Shown: piece after piece, positions 24,793 through 34,310 of the stretch
Layout: the number at the start of each line of letters is the position of its first letter
Numbering within the stretch: position 1 is the first letter of the stretch
Notes under the pieces: generated by a model
The model's input: only the letters and a program-made list of their open reading frames with translations
What the model was told of the DNA's origin: nothing
Databases searched by the model: none
Assembly (NCBI GenBank): GCA_023374025.1
Contig: SIJG01000047.1
Location: 702,840 to 766,839, forward strand
DNA from: Heterodera schachtii
Taxonomy: Eukaryota; Nematoda; Chromadorea; Rhabditida; Heteroderidae
DNA length: 64,000 nt
Reading direction: 5' to 3'
Program-made: the position numbers and the translations under genes

Positions 24793-25300
24793 TCAATCAC
24801 ATAAATAAACATCTAATTTTTTGCCATTCATCGCAGCGTACAAAAAGAAAAGTGTCCGATTCTTTTCAGCTTTCGATCACATTTTTTTCTCCCTCGGCCC
24901 CATCAAAGCAGATTTTGTCGAGCTGATCGCGTTCTGTCATCCTTTCAAATAAATCAAAAATGTAGTCCATTTCGAATTTGTCTTGCTCCACTAAGACTTC
25001 CCCTCCGGCGATCGCAAAAATTAGGGGAAAAAATGGCGCAAAAAGATGAGGCTGAAGAATTGGTTAAATGCTACACATTTTTGGCTTGAAAAAACTGCTC
25101 AGCTTTTCCTTCATCTGTTCACTAAATCCGTCCAAAATGCCGTTAGTTTTTGTAAAAGCCCTCCATCCGTTATAAGCTGCGATCCCTCCCACCGTAAGCG
25201 TGGCCTTTAGGGCTTTGGCCAAGGTTGTGGTAAACACAATTGGGTTCCCAATGGCACAAAACATAGCGGCGAAAAAAACGAGCAGACCAAAAAATTGCAT
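24793..25300 (-). pseudogene. Small secreted-protein family member (unrecognised), one frameshift
   Basis: Starting at the ATG at 25300, the protein begins MQFFGLLVFFAAMFCAIG, a typical signal peptide, followed by a small-residue-rich stretch (TLTVGGIAAYNGWRAF). A second block reads LFAPFFPLIFAIAGGEVLVE, QDKFEMDYIFDLFERMTERD and KICFDGAEGEKN; after a run of seven A the frame shifts and ends KNRTLFFLYAAMNGKKLDVY, LCD and TGA at 24793. The same blocks, GGExLVE, DYIFxLFER, KxICF and KLxVYLC, recur in the palindrome at 54-56.7 kb. Function unknown; secretion is inferred from the leader. The splice junction between the two blocks does not resolve cleanly. Confidence 0.5.
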
Positions 25301-25929
25301 TATAGTAGATTTATCTATAAAAATGCCCAAATTAAATGGAAAAAAACGACAAGCGATCGCTATTTGAATTAAATTTTAAAAAATTATTTTTATTTTAGCT
25401 CAAAAGTCGCAAAAAATTGTTTTGTTTTCAAAAATTTATCTCTATAAGTGACGGAAAAGCGACATTTAATGTCTTACCAAAAAATTTTAAAGGAAATTTT
25501 TATGATAGAGAAAATTTAGGGGTGATAAAATTTTAATCTGATAAAAAACGGAATGCTTATTAATTATTTAATAAAAATTTAATTTTTGATGTTTTTAATG
25601 ACCGAACTGCCTCTTTATATATGCAATTTATACAGTTCATTCAACCACAATTATTTAGTAATTTGCGACTAGTTTCACCAAAAAATCATTTTTATTTTTA
25701 ATAAAATTGTAAAGCGACCCAAATTAGGTAACTTTAACTCCCATATTTTTAAAATTTATTGTTAATCGCCCGCGGCATTAAAAATTTTATTTTGTATTTT
25801 TAAACGAAATTGTAAAGCGAACAAATTGTTAATTTGAACTCCCATATTTTTTTCACTTTCACTCGCCCAACCGTTCAATCAAATTGTAAAAACTTTTTTC
25901 AGCAAAAAGTAAAGCATTTGGAATAATTT
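25301..25929. other. AT-rich region upstream of the minus-strand secreted gene
   Basis: No gene is seen. Two similar stretches (AAAATTGTAAAGCGACCCAA near 25704 and AAATTGTAAAGCGAACAAAT near 25807) suggest a diverged local duplication. Confidence 0.4.
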
Positions 25930-27388
25930 TGGGCCGGAGTTAAAAATTTTATAAAATTTCTAATTAATAAATAAAATAAAATAATAATATTTTTTATTTT
26001 AATAATTCAAAAACATTTTTGGTGGCGGAATTAAGCAACGACTCGGCACGGGGCTATGCTAATTGTGGCTTCGCGCGTTTTGCCGATCGCGAAAATTACA
26101 TATTACTCAGTTTATTGAAAAATATCCGAAAATGTTTTAAATTAATTGCCCCAGAAATAATAATTAATTGTTCTTGTACTTTTATCGATGGATGAATGGT
26201 TCAAAACTCATTCCGTTCAAATGCTTTTCAACTAATTTGAAAAATTAATTAAATTTATTATGTAAATATAATTTTTTTCGGCTGCACATGACATTTTCTA
26301 ATTTGGTTTCGCCTCATTATTTTAAAAGTTTTATCATTAAATCAAATGCAATTTGTTCATATTTTTCAGTGCTTTCCGATGAAAAATATCGGCTTGTGAT
26401 TTATGTAGAGCGACCAAATTTGTAGTTAATTGCAATCTTTTTTTTAATAACATTTTGTTCGATCAAAAATAGATTTTACAAAAATTAAAAAGTTCAATTA
26501 ATTAAAGAAATTATAATTTGGCTGCTATTTTCTGCTGCTTTTGTTTTGATGAGAAAAGCACGAAAAACATGTTTTTAGCTCGACAATTGATCATTTTAAC
26601 GCCACTATTCTTCATTAGGAAGCATATTTTTGACTTTTTTAACTTCATAATTACGTCATTATTTTAATATTTCAACATTATTTTCATAATTTTTAAAATT
26701 TTTAAGAAATTTCTTAACAAAAAGCAATAAAAACGAAAAAAAAGAGAAAAGAATTCGAAAACTGATCCCTTATAATCCAAAAACTTGAATTTTTGTAGGT
26801 TTCTTCTAATTACATCCAATTATTTTCGTGAGCGACTCTTTGGCCATTGCTTTTGATTATTTGTGAGTTGGCCATTACTGATCAATCTCCAAGTCATTAA
26901 TTTGCTAATTCCCTCACTTTTGACTAATATTTCACATTTCTAATGCAAAAATTCATGAATAATGCCAATTAAAAATTGGTGATTTAAAGGAAAAAATTTA
27001 TTTCCTTTCTCATCGCATTGAACATTCAGTTGAGAATTACAATTTTTTTTTTTTCAATTTACAATTGTTTTTGGGTTTTTTTTTTGTTCTTTTTTCTTAC
27101 TTTTTTCAACCTGGCGGAACAATCGGGCAAATTAATTTTTTAAAAATTAGTTTTAAATTTAAACTTAATAGCCACCAATCCAAATTTTAAGGTGACTTTT
27201 GTTAATTTTTCATATATTTTCTACTTGTTTTTGATGTTTATTGCCTTGGGCGATGGATTTTAGCTCGACAATTGGTCATTTTAACGCCAATATTCTTCAT
27301 TAGGAAGCATATTTTTGACTTTTTATAATAAATAATTGCTTAATTATTTTGGTATTTCAGATTTATTTTCATCCTTTTTAAAATTTTT
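25930..27388. repeat. Segmental duplicate F (right copy)
   Basis: Partner of 21110-22440. Immediately after it, 27390-27840 repeats a diverged version of its own inner part (from GTGAGTTGGCCA), a nested tandem duplication. No gene is present. Confidence 0.8.
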
Positions 27389-28158
27389 GCTGATTTGTGA
27401 GTTGGCCAATTCCTGATCAATCTCCAAGTCATTAATTTGCTAATTCCCTCACTTTTGACTAATATTTCACATTTTTAATACTAAAATTCATGAATAATGC
27501 CAATTAAAAATTGGTAATTTAAAGGAAAAAGTTTTTTTCCCTTCTATCGCATTGAACATTCAGTTGAGAATTACAAAAATTGTTTTTTTTCTTTTTCCCT
27601 ACTTTTTTTCAACCTGGCGGCACAATAGGGCAAATTTATTTTTAGAAAATTAGTTTTAAATTTAAACTTAATAGCCACCAATCCAAATTTTAAGGTGACT
27701 TTTGTTAATTTTTCATACATTTTCTACTGGTTTTCGATGTTTATTGCCTTGGGCGATGCAATGGTTTAATTCATTTTGATAAAAAGCCCGGTTTCTCAAA
27801 TTCTATAATATTTTTTGCGTCATTTTTGCGGCGGTTCGCTGCTTGTCGGGCGGGGCGGGTAAAATGGGGAAATATTTGTCAAAATTTAAAAATGAAAAAA
27901 ATTGTAATTGAATTGTGAATTTGTCGAACTAAATTTACTAATGGTGAAACAAAATTTGGATTTAATAAAAGAAAAAGAGGGAAGTCATTTTTAAGTTAAA
28001 ATCTGTTAAAAAGATGCTTTAAAATGTACAAAATTTCTCGGAACCGCCGGACTAACAAATCCTTTAGATTTTTTGAAAATTTGAGCTAAAAAAATTGAAA
28101 AGTTTCGTTTCTTGGGTTTGGATTTTTTCTACTATCGAATTCACCTCCCTCACTCTCT

Positions 28159-28228
28159 CCATTTTTTGACCGTTTTCCTGGCCATCATTTTGGGCCTCTT
28201 GCACGGACTCGTCTTCTTGCCAGTAACT
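28159..28228 (+). pseudogene. Patched-related fragment, copy 4
   Basis: About 70 bases encoding TVFLAIILGLLHGLVFLPV, then broken off within the exon and joined to the DNA that follows the Patched exon at 3206. A junction of two duplicated blocks. Confidence 0.5.
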
Positions 28229-28332
28229 CGCAAAATATTCGCTTATTTTCACTTTTCTTGCCTTCAATTTTATTTTTTATTTTTGTGATCTACAAATGGT
28301 GATTGGATTATGCTGCACAATTTATTATAATT

Positions 28333-28813
28333 AGTGAAGCAACTTTTAGTGACGAAAAATCCCAAAATAGTTAACTAAAATAGTGAGTAAAAATCCCAAA
28401 ATAGTGAAGAAATAGTGACAAAAAGTCTGAAATAGTGACGAATAGTGACATAATTTTCAGCCAAAAATTGAGCAAAAATAATTTTTATTCATGATTGCAG
28501 TTGCAAATGAGGTACATTTCCTTTCTTAATATTTTCTCAGCAAAAATTGACATTTTCCAAACCAAAAATTTAGCCAAGAAAAAAAATTTGGGGGATGAAT
28601 TTTTGAAAAATTTTTTCAGTTCTTAAGGGCACATTTTGAAAATTTTTAAGTCGATTCTTAGGGGGGTGTTTTTTGAAAAAAAAAATTTAGGTCGGTTCTT
28701 AGGGGTGTATTTTTTGGTTTTATTGCATTTTTGTTAAGGAATTTTCTTAAAAATGCTGTAATAGTGAAAAAATAGTGACAAAACGCCAAAATAGTGATTT
28801 GTTGCTTCCATAA
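28333..28813. mobile_element. Non-autonomous inverted-repeat element, 481 bp, 8-bp target duplication
   Basis: GAAGCAAC near the left end and GTTGCTTC near the right end face each other; TTATAATT occurs on both sides (28325-28332 and 28814-28821). The paralogous site near 3297-3310 is uninterrupted. The interior repeats AATAGTGAC/AATAGTGAA strings and has no coding frame. The 8-bp duplication suggests a hAT-type element. Confidence 0.75.
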
Positions 28814-28821
28814 TTATAATT

Positions 28822-30365
28822 TATTATTATTAATTGACTTATGCAAATTTTGATCTACAGTATCTAATAAAATAATCACTTTTAGTTATGCTAAACGCAC
28901 ATTTATGTATTCATTTAATGACGGATCAAATGACCGTTATTATTTTTTAATTAATTACAAATATTTTCAACCCCAAACATTTTTAATTGACCATGCGAAT
29001 TGGGAAGGAGGCGGGAGTGACACCGGGAAATTTCTCCCGACCTCCCCATTAAAAAACAAATACAAAAATAAAAAATCTTCTCCCGCATTTTAAGCATTTA
29101 AGCACCAAAACATGCCAAATAATGTGATCAACATGCCAAATAATATGATCGAATTTACAAGTAATGAATTTTAAAAGATTTTGCCTTTTTTCTTAAATTT
29201 AATTTTTTTTTCATTTTTTTACCCATTATTTTTTTCATTTAGTCGCTTCTCCACTGAACTTTTCATTTTGATCATTGCCATTGAAAAAATAAAAAATTTA
29301 ATGGCAAGGTTTTCATTTACCTACTCAGCACACTGATCATTCAGAGGTGAAATTACTAAACTCATTTAGGGTGGACGGGGCAGGGGAAAAAGAGCATAAA
29401 ATTACGAGAGGAAATCGGCTCCGAATTCTGTACTCAAATTTCTCATTAATTCGCTCTCTTGATAATAAATGTTCATTTTCTAGGCTTTTCTTTATTATAA
29501 CACCAAATTTAATTTTTACAATTCGTTAAATAAATTTCCTCTTTTTCTTTATTAAATCCATATTCTTTTCTCAATTTATAAATTTGCTTCGACTAATTTC
29601 TCAATTACTGCAATTTTTCATTTTTAAATTATACTGGGGTTTGACGAATATTTCCCAATTTTCTTAACCTTTTCTTTTATCATAAAATTTACGAATAATG
29701 CCACTTAAAAAATTGTTGATTTAAAGGAAAAAATTTTATTTCCTACTCATCGCAATGATCATTCGTCCGTAGCGAATTAAAAATTTTTTTTTTTTTAATT
29801 TTCAATTTTTTAGCATCATTTTTGGGTTTCATTTTTTTTTGTTTTCCTACTTTACTGATTGTCGATACAATCGGTGCAAATTTATTTTAGAAATAAATTT
29901 TTAAATTAAATTTAATACCCACCAATCCAAAATGGTGAATTTTCGGCGGTGGTTCGCTTTCCCTTTCATTTTGCCCGTAGGGCATGGGTCAGGCGGGGCG
30001 GGAGTTAGCAGCTCCGTTCGTTCTTCGCTGGCGGCTTAAATCGAGAAATATTCGTCAAAGCTCAGAGTATAATAGAAAAATGAAATAAATTGTAATAGAA
30101 TTGGGAATTAGTCGCAGCAAACTTATTGAATAGAAAAGAATTTGGATCTAATAAAAAAGGAAGTCATTTTTGGGATTGGATTTTCGGCATGTCCGTTAAC
30201 GACTGCTCAAATGGAAGTTCGGAGTCAATAAAAAACGGATTAAAAATTTTATAAAATGTAAATCGGATTTTCTCATATTTCCCAACGCCGCTTTACGGAA
30301 CAAATGTATTACTTCCTTCATAAATCAAAAAAATCCATTCGCTAATTAATTGGTGATCAATTAAG
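28822..30365. repeat. Segmental duplicate D (right copy, upstream part)
   Basis: Matches 3310-4632 with small changes; about 60 bases after 29255 and about 150 after 29925 are extra. No gene is supported before the GT31 exons. Confidence 0.8.
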
Positions 30366-30861
30366 GTGTCGCTGGACGAATTTCCCTTCGCCGCCTTTCC
30401 CCCGTACATCGCCGCCGGCGCTGTGCTCTTAACGGGCCAAACAATTGCCAAATTTGACGCAGCCATTCCGCACTTACAATTGTTTCGCCTCGACGACGTT
30501 TTTACGGGTGTGGAATTTTTCGTCAATAATTTTTGAAAATCAATTTTTTGAAATTTTACCCATTTTAGTCCGTTTTTATATTTTTGATTTGAAATTATTT
30601 CGAGAATATCTCGCCTTAATTCCATAAGGTAAATTTCCCTGCCTTTTAGGCATTCTCTCCCATTTGTTGGCCATTATGCCCCAACACAATGCCAATTTTG
30701 CCTTCTATCGCCAATCATTTGCCGCCGATTCGTTGGCATTGGCATCTTCAGAAACACCCACCATACTGGTCGCTGTGCATGACTATTCGCCCGAAGAGAT
30801 GCGCGAGGCGTACGGAAAGGCAATGAAACAGCAAAATCATCAGAAAATGAAGCTGCTCTGA
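30366..30861 (+). CDS. GT31 galactosyltransferase-like protein, last two exons (copy 2)
   Basis: Exons 30366-30507 and 30650-30861 repeat the structure at 4633-5129, with the same donor, acceptor and phase joining DDVFT to GILSHLLAIM. Differences are few: Leu-Gln-Leu in place of Leu-Arg-Leu before FRLDDVF, Thr for Ala and Ile-Leu-Val for Thr-Leu-Ile near the end, and TGA as stop instead of TAA. Both copies keep an intact frame through the last exon, and the differences are mostly conservative, so selection on both is possible. Expected role: transfer of galactose (or a related sugar) in beta-1,3 linkage in the Golgi. The upstream exons were not found here either. Confidence 0.65.
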
Positions 30862-31274
30862 TCACACTTATTGATTGATGATAATGATCATATTAATGAA
30901 TGATAAAAGATCATAATGTTCAGCAGAAATTTGGTCCAATCAGTTTTAAAAAATGCAGAAATCTGATCACCTTTTACGGTTTGTCCTAGCGGGTGATGGC
31001 GCCCGCTGACCCCTCGCGCTTTGAATGATGCGTATTTTATTCTACACAAAATTCTGGCCAAAATCCCTTATTAAAATTGCTTAAAATTACAAAATTTCAA
31101 CCATTAAAATTTGGCTTGGTGTTATTAAATTGCTACGATTGTGCCGATAAACGCCGTCAGATTGGAAAATAAGGAAAAGGAACAAAATTGAAACCTAAAA
31201 TGATGGTAAAATTTGAAAAATTGTCATTTTAATGAATGAAACGATTAATTTTTCAAATTTTAAGGTATTATGAT
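30862..31274. other. 3' flank of GT31 copy 2
   Basis: Non-coding. Contains GGTTTGTCCTAGCGGGTGAT shared with 5238, and a degenerate form of the GC motif near 31137. Confidence 0.5.
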
Positions 31275-31607
31275 TAGGGCTGGGAATTTAAGTCAAAATA
31301 CTTTTTTTTGCTGACTCTAACTGACCTTAAAATGACTTAAAAAAGCCTAAACTTCTAAAAACCCGATCAAAATGTTATTCTATAATTGTTAAAAATGGGA
31401 TTGTTTTATCTTTCGCCTAATTTTTCACGACTTTTTTGTATATTTTCATGCTTTTTTGAATTTTTTTTTTTTTTTTTTTTGGACTTTTTTCGATTTTTCG
31501 TGACTTTGTTGTGTTTTTTATGACTTTTTTGTGACTTTTTGGCGATTTTTTATGACTTTTTTAGTCGACTTTTCGGAGATTTTTAGTGACTTAAATTCCC
31601 AGCCCTA
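31275..31607. mobile_element. Inverted-repeat element, 333 bp
   Basis: TAGGGCTGGGAATTTAAGTC at the left end and its inverse GACTTAAATTCCCAGCCCTA at the right give 21-bp or longer terminal repeats. ATGAT lies on both sides. The interior is a degenerate series of GACTTTTTT/TGACTTTTT strings. The paralogous site near 5320 keeps only the right end. Confidence 0.65.
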
Positions 31608-31964
31608 ATGATGATCCCTCCTATTTTCACAAATTATTTACTTATTTTATTAATTTTTTTAATTATTTCCACTCATTCAAATTTAGAAAAGGCAAATTAC
31701 AGTCTATTTGTGGCCAAAAAACAAAAATATTAAGCTAAAAAAGCAATTCATGGAAATAATGAAAATTTGCCAAAATTATTTTCTTTTATTGCAAATAGCT
31801 TTTCACCGCCAGCGACAAAGGGATAAGCAAATCCCCTCAACGCCACCCCGCCAGACCCCTGCCATGGGCAGCTGCCCGTCAGCAAAAGTGAAAGGAAAAT
31901 TGGGAAATCCCCGTCCCACGGCGCCAAAAGAAAAATGACGAAAAATTAAGCCAATTGGAAATTT

Positions 31965-32016
31965 ATACGAAAAGGCAGTGAAACATCAAAATCATCAGAA
32001 AATGAAGCTGCTCTGA
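31965..32016 (+). pseudogene. GT31 3'-end fragment
   Basis: YEKAVKHQNHQKMKLL-stop, near-identical to the fragments at 5694 and 24252, inside the repeat block shared by all three places. Confidence 0.55.
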
Positions 32017-32630
32017 TGATCACTTATTAATGATTATGATGACACATACAATGATAAATGATTATAATGATCAGCAAATGTTTGGTCTGATCAATTCAAT
32101 AAAAATGCATAAATCTGATCACCTTTTTAAAAAATTTAGTTTAATATAAGGTTTATTTTCTATTTTACATTTTGCCATTAGCTTTTTCGCAATTTGATTT
32201 AAAATTCCGTTTTTTCTCATAAATTACAAATTGAGTTCAACTTCAACAGCAGAAGGGCGACAATTGCATTCGGCAGAAATTTGTTAAAAATGATGACAAA
32301 TCCCCGCCCCGCCAGACCCCTGCCCATGGTAGGGAAGTGCGAGAAATGATTTTACCGAGAAATTAAGCCAATAAAAACTTGTTTTCCCCGGAACTTTATT
32401 TTGATGAGAAATGACGAATTTCTTACCATTTTGCCATTTTAATGAATGAAGCAACAAAATTTTAATTAAATTTTCAAATTTCGGAAATATGCTTCATACA
32501 TTTCAAAAAAAAATATCGCCTTGTGATTTATGTAGAGCGACCAAATTTGTAGTTAATTGCAATCTTTTTTTATAACATTTTGTTCGATCAAAAATAAAAT
32601 TTTACAAAAATTAAAACGTTCAATTAATGA

Positions 32631-32797
32631 GGGGGGGGGGGGGGGGAAAGGTTGGGAAATTTGGTCGTCATCGTCGGTGGGGGACGGGGGGGGGGGGGGG
32701 GGCTGACCCAAGCAAGCCAAGGTTGGTTATATGTATTGTGTGTGAATGAATGAAAATGGAAATTTGGGGGAAAAATTGGTGGCTAGGGGGGGGGGGG
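32631..32797. repeat. Three long G tracts
   Basis: Runs of 16 G (32631-32646), 17 G (32686-32702) and 12 G (32786-32797) stand within about 170 bases of otherwise unique DNA. They could form G-quadruplexes on the plus strand. Run lengths this long are also prone to assembly error. Confidence 0.8.
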
Positions 32798-34143
32798 CGG
32801 GGGCGACGGCGAAGAATTGCGATGGATTGTGGTCGTCGGAGTGATGGCGATGTACGCCCTGGTTAATTCGTCATGGAAAATTAATTACCTAGAATTTTAA
32901 AATTTAACCCCCTCCGGATGATTAAGAAAGGTTTTCAAAATTTGTGAAAAATTCCTATGGACTTCCAGCAGCTGATTGATTAATGGGGAAAATTTGCAAC
33001 AATTTAAGCCTCATTAGGCCTGCTAATTATGGATTAACTGTGATTTGTATAATCAAACTGGAAAGATGAATTTGCAACAAAAAACATTCTACAAAATCTA
33101 TCCCCCCGTTATGATCGGTTTTCGTGTTTTATCGTCCACCGCTTTTTGTCCGCCCGTTTTCAGACGACGTAATTTTGCAATTGGAAAATTACAATAAATA
33201 AGTACGGCGGTGCCGACAAACGCCGCCGGGGAAGAAATTAAAATTAATTTTGCGCCAGAAATACCGTAAGAATTGCGCCAAAAATAGGTAGGCTTTTTTA
33301 TGAATTTTAGACCCTTTTTTGTCATTTTTATTACCTCGTCCATTAGCAAAATTGTTTGTTTGTCGGCAGTTTCTAATTAATGTTTGTTGATGAGTCGGTT
33401 TAATAGAATCACAAAGAACAACAAAAAGTGAAGAATTATTGTTTTTTGTTGGGGAATTTTGAAGAACCATTTTTAACGAATGTTTTTTGATGTTTAACCA
33501 AATATTTTATTACCAATTTACAATTTATTATTATTATTATAAATATTAATATATAATCAACGAAGTTTAGGAAGTGAAAATTTTTTCAAATTCCCAAAAA
33601 TTTTCTCTATGTGTAAAAATTGTAATAATTTCATTTAAGATTAATTTCATTTATCTTCTCATTAAATCCTTTAATTTCGGTGAAAGCCTTTAAAATCTCT
33701 ACATTTTTTTTGCCGCACATTTTTCCCGAAAAAAGTTTTTTTTTTTTTGCAGGGACGGGGAGGCGGAGCGAGCGGCGATTTTTGCACTAAAAATTCACTT
33801 TTTTGTTTTCAAACAAATTTTAAATTCGTTCCCCCCGCCGATAAAATTGAATGAAAAAGTATCCTTGGAGAAATTTTCAAATAATTTAAATTAGTTAAAT
33901 TTTGAAAATGTTTTGTTTAAAGAAAAAAAAATTAATTGAAATATATTTAATGAATCTTGTGGGGGAAAATAAGCCAAGGCGGAGGGCCTTTGAAAAACTA
34001 AAAGAAGCTGCTTGCAATGATGGCACTGACCAATGATCACCAAAAAATGCGAATTGATTTTATTTCCAAAAATTCGCTTCGCGTGAAATCTTGAAGAATC
34101 CTTGACACTTCGAATTGCTTCTCCCAATGCTTTTACTCCTTTG
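32798..34143. other. Mostly unique non-coding DNA
   Basis: Includes the GC hairpin motif (33205-33228) and a minus-strand open frame at 33098-33349 whose last residues (KLRRLKTGGQKAVDDKTRKP) look coding-like but cannot be tied to any exon or family. Otherwise no gene is seen. Confidence 0.4.
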
Positions 34144-34163
34144 ATCTCCCCCGCGGGGGAGAT
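34144..34163. other. Perfect 20-bp palindrome at the U2 3' end
   Basis: ATCTCCCCCGCGGGGGAGAT is its own reverse complement and overlaps the expected U2 3' end. It may act in 3'-end formation or be chance extension of the terminal stem; not tested. Confidence 0.5.
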
Positions 34164-34310
34164 GCGCCGCTCCCGGAGGTAAGTGCAATACCGGGCCGAC
34201 GCGCGGTCGAGAGGGGGCAAGCCCCCTGCTAGGACCTTTTTCCAAAAATTGGTTAATCTCTTTGACCCCGGTAGGGGTCGTTACGGAGATTAAGCCGTAA
34301 AGAACAGATA
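34160..34310 (-). ncRNA. U2 snRNA, 3' part (nucleotides about 39-189), separated by a retrotransposon
   Basis: Reading the minus strand from 34309: ATCTGTTCTTTACGGCTTAA, a GACCCC...GGGGTC stem (IIb), AATTTTTGGA as the Sm-binding site, then stems III and IV ending GGCCCGGTATTGCACTTACC, TCCGGGAGCGGCGCATC. ATCTGTTCTT is the universal continuation after GTGTAGT of U2. With the 38 nucleotides at 38262-38299 the total is about 189, the usual U2 length. U2 pairs with the intron branch site in the spliceosome; the split lies within the branch-site recognition sequence GTAGTA, so this copy cannot give a normal U2. The exact 3' end is an estimate. Confidence 0.9.

Noticed and set aside
33098..33349. 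Minus-strand frame ending KAVDDKTRKPIITGG
   Set aside because: Upper half is translated GC motif; only the last 35 residues look coding-like, too little to call.
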